This document shows positions 8,313 through 15,757 of a stretch of 47,757 nt of DNA, one piece after another. Within the stretch, counting starts at the first letter, position 1. Every line of letters starts with the position of its first letter. The stretch is from CAZSXU01 sp964610505 (GTDB taxonomy: Bacteria > Arandabacterota > Arandabacteria > JAGLYR01). A program made the position numbers and the translations under genes. The notes beneath the pieces are model-generated. The model worked only from the letters and a program-made list of their open reading frames with translations. It had not been told where the DNA came from and did not search any database. Location of the stretch: assembly GCA_964610505.1 (NCBI GenBank), contig CAZSXU010000029.1, positions 1-47,757 of the forward strand, given 5' to 3'.

Positions 8313-8337
8313 ATGCGGGGGAGAATGGAGAATGATG

Positions 8338-8664
8338 ATGAAACTGTTTGGCCCCGATCCGGAGCTGCCGTTTCCGAGAAAACCCCTCAAAGTCCACGGC
8401 GGAACGGTGGAGGAGTACATCATCCCCGAGGAGAAGAAAGAGGAAGTCCTCCGGCAGCTCTATATCTTCAGAGACTGCCCGTCTCTGGATGACGAACTGC
8501 TTGATATTCACGAAGACAAGAAATTCAAAGTCCGTGATTTCCGCGTGACCCGCGAAGGCGGAATGAACATGCTCGTCAGTCCATACTATCCGAACAGCGG
8601 CGGGACGGTGATTGACTGGGTGAAGGAAGAAGATGAATGGGTGATTGAATGTGATGATGGGTAG
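8338..8664 (+). CDS. Small acidic protein of unknown function
   Basis: I do not recognise this 108-residue protein. It is hydrophilic and acidic, without signal peptide or membrane segment. The start follows GGAG with three consecutive ATG codons (8332, 8335, 8338), of which the last gives the best spacing (MKLFGPDPELP). Visible features are a charged helix-like IIPEEKKEEVLRQLYIF, a beta-rich middle (KKFKVRDFRVTREGGMNMLV) and a C-terminal WVKEEDEWVIE. Codon use matches the neighbours and the frame has no better competitor. It lies 61 bases after the ORF6N gene and could be co-transcribed with it. Confidence 0.6.
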   Translation: MKLFGPDPELPFPRKPLKVHGGTVEEYIIPEEKKEEVLRQLYIFRDCPSLDDELLDIHEDKKFKVRDFRVTREGGMNMLVSPYYPNSGGTVIDWVKEEDEWVIECDDG

Positions 8665-8822
8665 AGGGAGGACTAGGGGCGCAGCCCCGGCCCTCGTTCC
8701 TTGCCCATGTTCCTTGCCCTGCCTCTCAAAACAACACAAGGGCCGGGGGATAGGGAAAACAAGGGCGAGGGAATGGGGAAAACCAAGGGCAAGTGTCGAG
8801 GGCGAGTGTCGAGGGAAAAGGG

Positions 8823-8855
8823 CGAGGCCCATGTCCTTTTCGGACATGGGCCTCG
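8823..8855. terminator. Perfect 14-bp hairpin between convergent genes
   Basis: CGAGGCCCATGTCC (8823-8836) pairs perfectly with 8842-8855 around TTTTC. On the minus strand it is followed by CCCTTTTCCC. It stands between the small plus-strand gene and the end of pfkA, and probably terminates pfkA, or both. Confidence 0.6.
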
Positions 8856-8889
8856 TAGCGATGGCTGGATTTACACCTTGCCTCCCTCG

Positions 8890-9981
8890 CTAATCTCCGA
8901 AACACATTCCCAATGCTCGGGCCGTGGCAACGACGGGGGAATCGACGGGCACATTGCGGGTCCGGCCGGCAATCTCCTCGATGGCGATGGATCCAATCCG
9001 GTTCCCCCGGATGTTCACCATTTGCCCGGATGTACCTTGGGCGGCCAGGTGGACGGCCGCTTCCCCGAATCGAGAGGCCAGGATGCGGTCGTGCGGCGTC
9101 GGGGTCCCTCCGCGCTGAAGATGCCCGAGTACGGTGACTCGAGTTTCCAGACCCGTGCGGGTTTCGATCTGCCGCGCCACCATGTTGCCGACCCCGCCCA
9201 GGCGGATGGGATCCGGACTGTCCTTCACGACCCGCTTGACGGTAACGTCGCCCCCGACGGGCTTGGCGCCCTCCGACACGACGACAATGCTGAATGCGCG
9301 GCCCCGTTTCTGCCGCTTGAGCACCGTTTCGTACACTTTCTCGATGGAATACGGGATCTCCGGAATCAGGACCACGTCTCCCCCGCCCGCCAGGCCGGAG
9401 TAGAGCGCGAGCCATCCTGCATAGCGACCCATGGTCTCCACGACCATCACCCGGTGGTGCGACTGCGCGGTCGAGTGTAGTTTGTCGACGGCCTCGGTGG
9501 CGGTCGTCAGGGCCGAGTCGAACCCGAAGGTGACATCCGTGCCGGGGAGATCGTTGTCGATGGTCTTGGGAACGCCCACCACCGGCACCCCCTGCCGGGC
9601 CAGCCCGTTCGCGATCTGCATCGTTCCGTCTCCACCGATGCACACCAGCACTTCACACGCTTCGCCCTTGAGATTCCGAATGGCTCGTCGGCTGACATCC
9701 CGGTACGTCACTTTTCCGGCTCGTTTCACCGGATGATGGAAAGGGTTCGCCTTGTTCGACGTTCCGAGGATCGTTCCGCCCTGCGTAAGAATGCCCGAGG
9801 CGGAATCGTAGTCGAGGGGAATCCACCGATTCTCGATCAGACCCAGATAGCCGTCGAGATACCCGACCACCCTCATTCTGTAAAGATTGATGGCCGTCTT
9901 GCTGACCGCTCGAATTACGGCGTTGAGACCAGGACAGTCTCCTCCCCCGGTGAGCACTCCGATCACCCTGGGTCTGGCCAT
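8890..9981 (-). CDS. pfkA: 6-phosphofructokinase
   Basis: This 363-residue glycolytic enzyme phosphorylates fructose 6-phosphate to the 1,6-bisphosphate. Family motifs are the N-terminal GVLTGGGDCPGLNAVIRA, the phosphoryl-donor loop GGDGT (Gly119, equivalent to position 104 of E. coli PfkA), the catalytic PKTIDNDL with Lys139 at the position equivalent to 124, and MGRYAGWLAL. Gly at 104 argues for ATP, while Lys at 124 is the state found in pyrophosphate-dependent enzymes and in some ATP-dependent group III actinobacterial enzymes, so ATP is the likelier donor but not proven. ATG at 9981 follows GGGAGGGAG. It has its own promoter candidate (10029-10058) and a hairpin downstream (8823-8855). 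Confidence 0.93.
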   Translation of the reverse strand: MARPRVIGVLTGGGDCPGLNAVIRAVSKTAINLYRMRVVGYLDGYLGLIENRWIPLDYDSASGILTQGGTILGTSNKANPFHHPVKRAGKVTYRDVSRRAIRNLKGEACEVLVCIGGDGTMQIANGLARQGVPVVGVPKTIDNDLPGTDVTFGFDSALTTATEAVDKLHSTAQSHHRVMVVETMGRYAGWLALYSGLAGGGDVVLIPEIPYSIEKVYETVLKRQKRGRAFSIVVVSEGAKPVGGDVTVKRVVKDSPDPIRLGGVGNMVARQIETRTGLETRVTVLGHLQRGGTPTPHDRILASRFGEAAVHLAAQGTSGQMVNIRGNRIGSIAIEEIAGRTRNVPVDSPVVATARALGMCFGD

Positions 9982-10028
9982 GCAACTCTCCCTCCCGATT
10001 CCATTGACGAACCCTTCCCACGCCGCTC

Positions 10029-10058
10029 ACGCTACATCACGGAGGACGGGCGAGTCAA
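10029..10058 (-). promoter_or_regulatory. Candidate promoter for pfkA
   Basis: On the minus strand TTGACT (10058-10053), an 18-bp spacer, then TAGCGT (10034-10029). The leader to the pfkA ATG is about 45 bases. The -10 match is weak. Confidence 0.4.
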
Positions 10059-10073
10059 CCTCGGCACAAGCAA

Positions 10074-10100
10074 AGGCATTCCCCGGATAAGGAAATGCCT
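10074..10100 (-). terminator. Hairpin after the response-regulator gene
   Basis: On the minus strand AGGCATTTCC pairs with GGGAATGCCT through ten pairs including one G-T, followed by TTTGCTTGT. It lies 25 bases after the stop of the response regulator and before the pfkA promoter. Confidence 0.5.
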
Positions 10101-10124
10101 CGGTCAATTGCGTCAAACGAAGCC

Positions 10125-10703
10125 CTATTCGGAGAGCAGATCCTCGACCGCCTGGAGGAACACGCTTGCTTCCACGGGCTTCTCGAGAAACTTCTCGACA
10201 CCGATCTGCCGGGCCTGATCGACGTTTTCCGGCGTCGGATACCCTGTGACGACAATGATCTTAATGTGCCTCGTCGCCTTGTCCCGCTTGATGTCGGCAC
10301 AAACATCCAGACCCCCCAGGCCCGGCATCTGAATGTCCATCACCGCCACGTGGGGCCGGAACGACGTAATCAGCTTCCCGGCCGTGAAACCGTTGGTCGC
10401 CGTGGCCACCTCGCAATCCGAACCGCTTCGGCCGATGGCGGCCTCCAGGAATCCGAGAACGCCGGGATCATCGTCTGCGATCAGAACCCGTCTTGGATGA
10501 TCGGCCAGCAGTTCCTCGGGAACAGAAATGTCCTTTTCCCTCAGGAGGCTCGCCAGCGCCTCGTGATCCACCCGGTATTGCCCGCCGATCGTCCTCTCCG
10601 CCGGCAGTTTACCCGACCGGATCCAGCCCCACACGGTCGTCCGGTCCACCCGGAGGATCTTTCCGATGGCCCCGGTAGAAAGCGGTTTTGTTCTGCTTGT
10701 CAC
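10125..10703 (-). CDS. Response regulator with N-terminal excisionase-type HTH and C-terminal receiver domain
   Basis: This 192-residue cytoplasmic protein has an excisionase/MerR-like winged HTH at residues about 8-55 (STGAIGKILRVDRTTVWGWI, then GKLPAERTIGGQYRV) and a CheY-like receiver at about 72-190. The receiver has the acidic triplet Asp77-79, the phospho-acceptor Asp123 in VMDIQMPG, a Thr in IIVVTGYP and the Lys of FLEKPVEA. The usual order is receiver then DNA-binding domain, so this one is reversed. It starts with GTG (10703-10701), preceded by GAGGGGTGAGTT. No histidine kinase is adjacent. The inverted repeat at 10902-10924, at its own +1, suggests autoregulation, which is inferred. 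Confidence 0.9.
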   Translation of the reverse strand: MTSRTKPLSTGAIGKILRVDRTTVWGWIRSGKLPAERTIGGQYRVDHEALASLLREKDISVPEELLADHPRRVLIADDDPGVLGFLEAAIGRSGSDCEVATATNGFTAGKLITSFRPHVAVMDIQMPGLGGLDVCADIKRDKATRHIKIIVVTGYPTPENVDQARQIGVEKFLEKPVEASVFLQAVEDLLSE

Positions 10704-10901
10704 AACTCACCCCTCGATGTCGCACATGGGTAGACGCTCCGATTCCCCCCACCACATGTCGCGCGAGAAGATCAAGAAAACGCTCCGCCGAAGGCCAGGG
10801 GCAAGTTCATCATGTAGGGTCCCACATACGGCACGTGCTGCACAGGACAACGCATCGAAACCGCCGCCACAAGATCCCCCGGTGCGAAACCGACACGCAT
10901 G

Positions 10902-10924
10902 ACGCCTATCCATAGAATAGGCGT
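10902..10924 (-). promoter_or_regulatory. Operator-like inverted repeat at +1 of the response-regulator gene
   Basis: ACGCCTAT (10902-10909) and ATAGGCGT (10917-10924) are perfect 8-bp arms separated by 7 bases. They begin 3 bases past the -10 element of the promoter at 10928-10956, so a bound protein would block transcription. Confidence 0.55.
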
Positions 10925-10927
10925 AGA

Positions 10928-10956
10928 CTTGTACCACAGGATGGCCCGCGCGTCAA
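10928..10956 (-). promoter_or_regulatory. Promoter for the response-regulator gene
   Basis: On the minus strand TTGACG (10956-10951), a 17-bp spacer, then TACAAG (10933-10928). The leader before the GTG start at 10703 is about 215 bases and carries no convincing gene. Confidence 0.5.
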
Positions 10957-10959
10957 GCC

Positions 10960-12282
10960 CTACGATCTTTTTTTAGGGAAATGGGACTTCACCCAGTCAA
11001 GCGCCTCTTCCCGCCCGGACAGGCGGCCCTCCAACTGCTCTTCCTCGACCGCGCTCAAGATCTCCGTGAACCGTGGGCCTCGCTCATACCCCAGATCGAT
11101 CAGGTCGTGTCCCGTGATAAGCCGGGAAGGGCGAACCTCCTCGTCTCCGAATTCCCGCATCTTCGTCAAGGCGAACTCGTAGTTCTCCAGTCCCCCGTGT
11201 GATCCGAGACAATCCAGGCGGTGCAGTTCCAGGTGCTCCTCGAAGCCCTCCATTCGGAGAAACCGTTTGAGCGTACTCTGTTTCATTCTCCGGACGTTCA
11301 TGAACCGCATGTGGTGGCTAACGAGGCTGACAATGGCTTCGGTATCGGCCGTCGAGAATCTCAGCCGACGGCAAATTCGCCCGGCAATCTCCGAGCCGGC
11401 CGTGTCGTGTTCGCTGAACCGGATGCGGTCCGCCTCCTCATAGGTCCCCGGCTTTCCGACGTCATGCAACAGGACCCCCATGGCCAGCCGGGGGGAAGGA
11501 TCCTTCATCAGATCCAGCATGATCTTCGTATGCTCGAACACGTCGCCCTCGGGATGGAAGGCCTCCGGCTGCGCGACTCCCTTCATCGCCCGAATCTCGG
11601 GCAGGATCTCCGGAAGAAGATCCAGGTCGTCGAGCATGTCCAGCGCCCGACCCGCCCGCGGTCCCGTGAGCATGCGCACGAGCTCATCGCGTATCCGTTC
11701 CCAGCTGACCTCACAAATGTGCGCGGCCGACTCCAGGATGGCCTCTCGCGTGTGTACCTCGATACAATAGTCGAATCGGGTCGCGAACCGAATCGCCCTC
11801 AACATTCGAAGGCGATCTTCTCCGAAGCGTGCAACCGGATCGCCGATGGCTCGGATCACTCGCTTCTTGAGATCGTCCCGCCCGCCGACGTAGTCCACGA
11901 TGCGGCCGTCCTCGGGATCCATGAAGAGACCGTTGATGGTGAAATCCCGCCGGAGCGCGTCGTCTTTCGCGTTGGAGAAGACCACCGCCTCGGGGCGGCG
12001 GCCGTCCCGGTAGGCCTGATCTTGGCGGAACGCGGCCACCTCATAGCCGACGCCGTCGATCACCACGAGCATGACGCCGAAGGCGGCTCCCACCGGAATC
12101 ACGCGCTCGAAGAGGGCAGACACCTCCTCGGGGCCGGCCGACGTGGCCACGTCGTAGTCCTCCGGTTCCAGACCGAGCAGCGAATCGCGCACGCATCCAC
12201 CGGCGAAAAGCGCCTCATGGCCGGCGCTCTTCAAGCGCCGCACGATCTCAACGGCGGTGTCTCTGGACGCTTTGTTCGACAC
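10960..12282 (-). CDS. cca: CCA-adding tRNA nucleotidyltransferase / poly(A) polymerase family with HD domain
   Basis: This 440-residue class II nucleotidyltransferase carries LFAGGCVRDSLLG, the metal-binding DYD (Asp42, Asp44), RRDFTINGLFMD and RFGEDRLRMLRAIRFATRF, all diagnostic of the CCA/poly(A) polymerase head and neck. The C-terminal half holds an HD phosphohydrolase domain with LLHDVGKP and SHHMRF. The family completes or repairs the 3' CCA end of tRNA, or tails RNA. Which of these applies cannot be told from sequence alone, but no other copy is in view. It starts 5 bases after the upstream MTHFS-like gene and is probably translated from the same mRNA as that gene and btpA. Confidence 0.93.
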   Translation of the reverse strand: MSNKASRDTAVEIVRRLKSAGHEALFAGGCVRDSLLGLEPEDYDVATSAGPEEVSALFERVIPVGAAFGVMLVVIDGVGYEVAAFRQDQAYRDGRRPEAVVFSNAKDDALRRDFTINGLFMDPEDGRIVDYVGGRDDLKKRVIRAIGDPVARFGEDRLRMLRAIRFATRFDYCIEVHTREAILESAAHICEVSWERIRDELVRMLTGPRAGRALDMLDDLDLLPEILPEIRAMKGVAQPEAFHPEGDVFEHTKIMLDLMKDPSPRLAMGVLLHDVGKPGTYEEADRIRFSEHDTAGSEIAGRICRRLRFSTADTEAIVSLVSHHMRFMNVRRMKQSTLKRFLRMEGFEEHLELHRLDCLGSHGGLENYEFALTKMREFGDEEVRPSRLITGHDLIDLGYERGPRFTEILSAVEEEQLEGRLSGREEALDWVKSHFPKKRS

Positions 12283-12287
12283 GCTGT

Positions 12288-12917
12288 CTACTCCGCGAGA
12301 AAGCGGACCGGGATGGCTTCGCCGGGTACAATGACGAAGTCAACGGGTTCGTCCGTCGGTTCCATGAGCGGCTCGAGATCGTCGAAGACCTGGATCGGAT
12401 GAACGGGCGTCATCCGGACGGCGCCGTCCACCGAGAGCCGGTGCTCCGCGAGCCAGGCGACCTCCCGGTCCCCGTAGCCCGCCCCCTTGCCGATCCGGTT
12501 GCCTTTGAGATCGACGGCGACGGAGCCCAGAATGATGACCGACACGGCCGTCGCCAGGGAGTCGCCGTATCGCTTGAGACCCCGAATCGATGTATCTCGC
12601 TTTTTCATCTCGGGACGAAGCTCTTTGAACTCGCGCATGCCCGGGGTGGCGAAAGCCAGCGTCTTGCCGTCACGCAGCACCCGGTCGCGGCAGGCTTTCA
12701 GAGCCACATCCGGCCCGACGAACACCGCCTCAGACCGACGATAGGCTTCCAGCGTTCCCAGTCTTTCGGCGACGTCCTTCGATCCCTCGAAGTTCGGAAT
12801 CCGTCCGCGGCACGGTGTCGGAAAGCGAGCGACCCCGAGCCGTTCCATGTCGCCCCAGACCCGCTCCCGCACGAGCACTTTGGTGTTCAACTCCGAAGCT
12901 CTGGGCTGCACTTTCAT
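12288..12917 (-). CDS. 5-formyltetrahydrofolate cyclo-ligase family protein (MTHFS-like)
   Basis: This 209-residue protein resembles the MTHFS/5-FCL family (ATP-dependent 5-formyl-THF to 5,10-methenyl-THF) in its shorter archaeal-like form. It has an N-terminal MERLGVARFP, the segment FVGPDVALKACRDRVLRDGK, an internal LGSVAVDLKGNRIGKGAGYGDRE (the most diagnostic part: the Gly-rich KGAGYGDRE loop contacts nucleotide) and a C-terminal HPIQVFDD. The start at 12917 follows GAGGTGCGT, which lies inside the end of btpA, and only 7 bases separate the two genes. The folate activity is inferred from the family, and some members have other substrates. Confidence 0.8.
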   Translation of the reverse strand: MKVQPRASELNTKVLVRERVWGDMERLGVARFPTPCRGRIPNFEGSKDVAERLGTLEAYRRSEAVFVGPDVALKACRDRVLRDGKTLAFATPGMREFKELRPEMKKRDTSIRGLKRYGDSLATAVSVIILGSVAVDLKGNRIGKGAGYGDREVAWLAEHRLSVDGAVRMTPVHPIQVFDDLEPLMEPTDEPVDFVIVPGEAIPVRFLAE

Positions 12918-12924
12918 ACGCACC

Positions 12925-13740
12925 TCATCGCCCGGCCGCACGAAGGAATCGCTCCGCCCGGCCCGGGTCCACACGTGTCTCGGCCCTGCCTTCCTCCTTG
13001 AGGGCACTTCCGATGATGACGCCGTCTGCCAGATCCAGAAGCGCACGGATGTTCTGTTCCGTTGCACCGCTCCCCGCAAGAACCGGCCGATCCGGCACTG
13101 CGCGGTGAACGGCGACCAGATCCGCCCGTGCGGTTTCCGCTCCGGTCGCCGATCCGGTCACAATCAGCGCGTCGGCCAATCCCCGGTAGGCGGTCTCCCG
13201 TGCGCTTTCCTCTAGGCTCATCGCGTCCATGGAGTGCGAGTGCTTCACCGCCACGTCGGCGAGGATCAGCGCTCGGGCCCCCAGTCGATCCCGATATCGC
13301 AGGGTTTCGTGCGCCCGGCCCTCGATCCTACCCTGGTCCGTGGCCCGAACTCCGGTGTGCACGTTCACGCGAATGAATCGACCGCCCACGAGATGGGCAA
13401 CGGCCAGGGCTGAGAGGGGATCGTTTCGAAGCACGTTGACGCCCAGGGGTACGGAAACCCGCCCGGCGATTTCCCCGGCCACCAGCGTCATCGCAACGAC
13501 GGTATGCTCTTCCACGCGCCCGGGAAGAAACGGAACGTCTCCGTAGTTCTCCACCATGAGCGCGTCGAATCCCAGGCCCGCGAGCATCTCCGCCTCGGCA
13601 ACGGCGCTCGAGCACACTTCCGACATCGGACGGGCATGGGGACTCCCCGGCAAGCCGGCGAGGTGAATCATGGCGATGAGTCGCTTGCCTTCGCCAAAGA
13701 CGTCCGCCCACGTTTCTCTCACTCCGGGCTTCGTGCTCAT
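12925..13740 (-). CDS. BtpA/SgcQ family TIM-barrel protein
   Basis: This 271-residue soluble protein starts with FGEGKRLIAMIHLAGLPGSP, followed by LGFDALMVENYGDVPF, VNVLRNDPLSALAVAH, FIRVNVHTGV, ILADVAVKHSHSM, DALIVTGSATG and LAGSGATEQNI. The series of strand-end motifs shows a (beta/alpha)8 phosphate-binding barrel of the BtpA family. BtpA was linked to photosystem I stability in cyanobacteria, whereas other members (SgcQ) sit in sugar or nucleoside pathways. The true reaction is unknown. It heads a tight cluster with an MTHFS-like gene and cca. The ATG at 13740 follows GGAGGTGGTGGAACC. No clear promoter was seen in the 133 bases upstream. Confidence 0.88.
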   Translation of the reverse strand: MSTKPGVRETWADVFGEGKRLIAMIHLAGLPGSPHARPMSEVCSSAVAEAEMLAGLGFDALMVENYGDVPFLPGRVEEHTVVAMTLVAGEIAGRVSVPLGVNVLRNDPLSALAVAHLVGGRFIRVNVHTGVRATDQGRIEGRAHETLRYRDRLGARALILADVAVKHSHSMDAMSLEESARETAYRGLADALIVTGSATGAETARADLVAVHRAVPDRPVLAGSGATEQNIRALLDLADGVIIGSALKEEGRAETRVDPGRAERFLRAAGR

Positions 13741-13873
13741 GGTTCCACCACCTCCGGGAATGAAGCCGGCAGCAGCCGGTGAGTGACCCGCACATGGCCC
13801 ACGACCCGTTCCCGGGTGGCGGATTCCCGCCCGAGCTCAAACATCTCGACCTTCCCTTCCGGAGATCCTGAAT

Positions 13874-14404
13874 CTATTCCGCGATCCGATGTTCAAGTGC
13901 GCGGGAGAAGACTCGAAGTGCAACCGGGTCATAGAGGCAGAAAACGACCTTGGTCAATCCCGTCTTTCCGCGCAGGTACTCGATCGTCGTCCCGAGCATG
14001 ATCCCGGCGCACCGGTCGATCGGGTAGCCGAAGATTCCCGTACTGATCGCGGGGAAAGCGATCGTGGCCAGTCCGTGCTCGTCGGCCCGCGCCAGACTGT
14101 TTCGGGTGGCGTCCCGCAGCTTGCGGTCTTCGTCCCCCTCGCCCATCATGGGCCCCACCGCATGGATCACGTGGCGCGCCCTCAAGGCGCCTCCGCCCGT
14201 CACCACCGCGCCTCCCACGGGGACCCCCCCGATCCGGTCGCTCTCCTCCTGAATGACACGCCCGCCCTTGCGAACGATGGCCCCCGCCACGCCACCACCG
14301 TGCTGAAGGTGCTGATTGGCCGCGTTGACGATGGCGTCGGTATCCATTTCCGTGATGTCGCCGCGAACCAGCTCCAGCACTGTTTGATTGATTGTACGGT
14401 TCAT
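13874..14404 (-). CDS. Macrodomain protein (O-acetyl-ADP-ribose deacetylase type)
   Basis: This 176-residue single-domain macrodomain has the ADP-ribose binding motifs in order: VRGDITEMDTDAIVNAAN, QHLQHGGGVAGAIVRKGG, RHVIHAVGP, then AFPAISTGIFGYP. The Asn-Ala-Ala-Asn and Gly-rich loops are those of MacroD-like enzymes that remove ADP-ribose from proteins or hydrolyse O-acetyl-ADP-ribose. The substrate is inferred. The promoter candidate is at 14440-14469. The gene precedes btpA by 133 bases on the same strand and might be co-transcribed with it. Confidence 0.93.
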   Translation of the reverse strand: MNRTINQTVLELVRGDITEMDTDAIVNAANQHLQHGGGVAGAIVRKGGRVIQEESDRIGGVPVGGAVVTGGGALRARHVIHAVGPMMGEGDEDRKLRDATRNSLARADEHGLATIAFPAISTGIFGYPIDRCAGIMLGTTIEYLRGKTGLTKVVFCLYDPVALRVFSRALEHRIAE

Positions 14405-14439
14405 CGTGTCCGCCCCATACCGGTGCGTTCCATTCGCTG

Positions 14440-14469
14440 AGTATACGGCGATTCCCGGCCGGATGTCCA
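14440..14469 (-). promoter_or_regulatory. Candidate promoter for the macrodomain gene
   Basis: On the minus strand TGGACA (14469-14464), an 18-bp spacer, then TATACT (14445-14440). The leader to the ATG at 14404 is about 30 bases. Confidence 0.5.
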
Positions 14470-14572
14470 GAAGTACGGCGAAGCGAGAAGCGCAAGTCCC
14501 GATTTCCGAGTCCCGTGTTACTCGTGACGTGTCATTGGATCTCCAAACGCGTTCGGACAGGACTCTGAGCTC

Positions 14573-14601
14573 TTGACCGGGTATGCAGAGGCGGGTACGC
14601 T
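14573..14601 (+). promoter_or_regulatory. Weak promoter candidate for the MBL-fold hydrolase gene
   Basis: TTGACC (14573-14578), a 17-bp spacer, then TACGCT (14596-14601), just upstream of the AGGAGGGAACG ribosome site. The -10 has only three matches. Confidence 0.3.
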
Positions 14602-14619
14602 CAAGCCCAGGAGGGAACG

Positions 14620-15408
14620 ATGTCGAGACTGGAACCCGACAGCGTATTTGAAGTCACCATCCTCGGATCCGGATCGTGCGTTCCGACTCTCAAGAGAGGT
14701 TCACCCGGCCTCGTGCTTCGAATCTGCGACGACCTGGTTCTGATGGACGGGGGAACCGGGACGCTTCGCAGCCTCCTCGGGGCCGGACTCGACTACCGCG
14801 ACCTCACCCATTTGCTCTACTCCCACATCCATCCCGATCACACGGCGGATCTTATTCCTCTGCTGCTGGCCACGAGATACACGCCGGACTTCACGAGAAC
14901 CTGCGACCTTGCCATCTGGGGACCCTCGGGCTTTCGAGATTTTTTCGACCGGCTGACGGCGGTCTATCCTTTTTCCCTCGAGGGAGAGACCTACCGTGTT
15001 GACGTGGCGGAGGTCGGCCGCACACTCCACCGGCAGGAAGGCTGGGAGTTCCGGGCCCAGCTGCTCCGGCACACCGTCCCGGACGTAGGGTACCGCGTCG
15101 AGGTGCCGGCCCTGGACCGGACTCTCGTCTACACGGGCGACACCGAGGCATGTCCGGAATTGGCGGCGCTGGCCAGGAACGCGGATCTTCTTATTTCGGA
15201 GTGCTCGTTCCCCGACGATGGCCGAATGGAAGGTCATCTGACCCCCACACAAATCGGGCGGATCGCCGAGGAAGCCGGCGTGAAGCACCTGCTCCTGACC
15301 CATCTGTACCCGGTGTGCGATCGTGAGGATATCCTCTCTTCCGTGCGGAAGGTCTATTCGGGTCGCGTGGAAAAAGCGGAAGACCTGATGCGCGTTTCGC
15401 TGGCATAG
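14620..15408 (+). CDS. Metallo-beta-lactamase-fold hydrolase (ribonuclease Z-like)
   Basis: This 262-residue cytoplasmic zinc hydrolase opens with VTILGSGSCVPT, typical of RNase Z-like proteins. It carries the metal site His69-x-His71-x-Asp73-His74 (SHIHPDHT), a His in LLRHTVPD, Asp174 in YTGDTEA, and a last His228 in LLTHLYP. The length suits the short RNase Z/ElaC or arylsulfatase-like branch. The exosite arm of true tRNase Z is not evident, so tRNA 3' processing should not be assumed. The start follows AGGAGGGAACG. It is a single gene, divergent from the macrodomain gene. Confidence 0.9.
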   Translation: MSRLEPDSVFEVTILGSGSCVPTLKRGSPGLVLRICDDLVLMDGGTGTLRSLLGAGLDYRDLTHLLYSHIHPDHTADLIPLLLATRYTPDFTRTCDLAIWGPSGFRDFFDRLTAVYPFSLEGETYRVDVAEVGRTLHRQEGWEFRAQLLRHTVPDVGYRVEVPALDRTLVYTGDTEACPELAALARNADLLISECSFPDDGRMEGHLTPTQIGRIAEEAGVKHLLLTHLYPVCDREDILSSVRKVYSGRVEKAEDLMRVSLA

Positions 15409-15535
15409 CCGGAGCAGAGGGCCATGGGCGAAGCCACGAAAGGCGCCGTCCTTCGGCCGCACGCCGCCGGAAGCCTCCAAGAGAGTAGCCTGGCGCACGC
15501 CCGGGGAACTCCCGCCTGAGAAACCGCTCCCCGGC

Positions 15536-15564
15536 TTGACAAGGCGTGCAATCACCACTATCAT
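15536..15564 (+). promoter_or_regulatory. Sigma-70 promoter for the VCBS-repeat gene
   Basis: A perfect TTGACA (15536-15541), an ideal 17-bp spacer, and TATCAT (15559-15564, five of six matches). Transcription should begin near 15571. Confidence 0.65.
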
Positions 15565-15579
15565 TACTGTATAGAATGA

Positions 15580-15594
15580 TACACATAATGTGTA
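15580..15594 (+). promoter_or_regulatory. Palindrome TACACAT-A-ATGTGTA, operator-like
   Basis: A perfect 7-bp inverted repeat around one base lies about 10-24 bases after the predicted transcription start of the VCBS gene. The position would suit a repressor, but no cognate regulator is known. Confidence 0.45.
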
Positions 15595-15757
15595 GCCCGG
15601 ACTCCATCGGCAGCCTCTACGGTTTCAGTCTCCAGGTCCACGCAGCCATTGTCCGGCAGGTGAGGGGGAGGCCCGTTCGGCGATCTGATTTCACCGGACG
15701 GCGGGCTGGCCCGGCGGCAAGGGTCGCACGACATTCCAACGTGGGAGGACGACGATC

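Larger units (their letters stand above)
15409..15757. other. Non-coding stretch upstream of the VCBS gene
   Basis: No gene is supported here. It contains a strong promoter (15536-15564), a perfect palindrome (15580-15594) and a leader of about 190 bases rich in GC stems. I could not match the leader to a known riboswitch class. Confidence 0.6.

Noticed and set aside
10707..10913. Possible 68-codon leader peptide upstream of the response regulator
   Set aside because: The frame has no ribosome site, an odd Cys/Gly composition and no recognisable domain. Its ATG lies within the +1 palindrome. It is likely non-coding leader.
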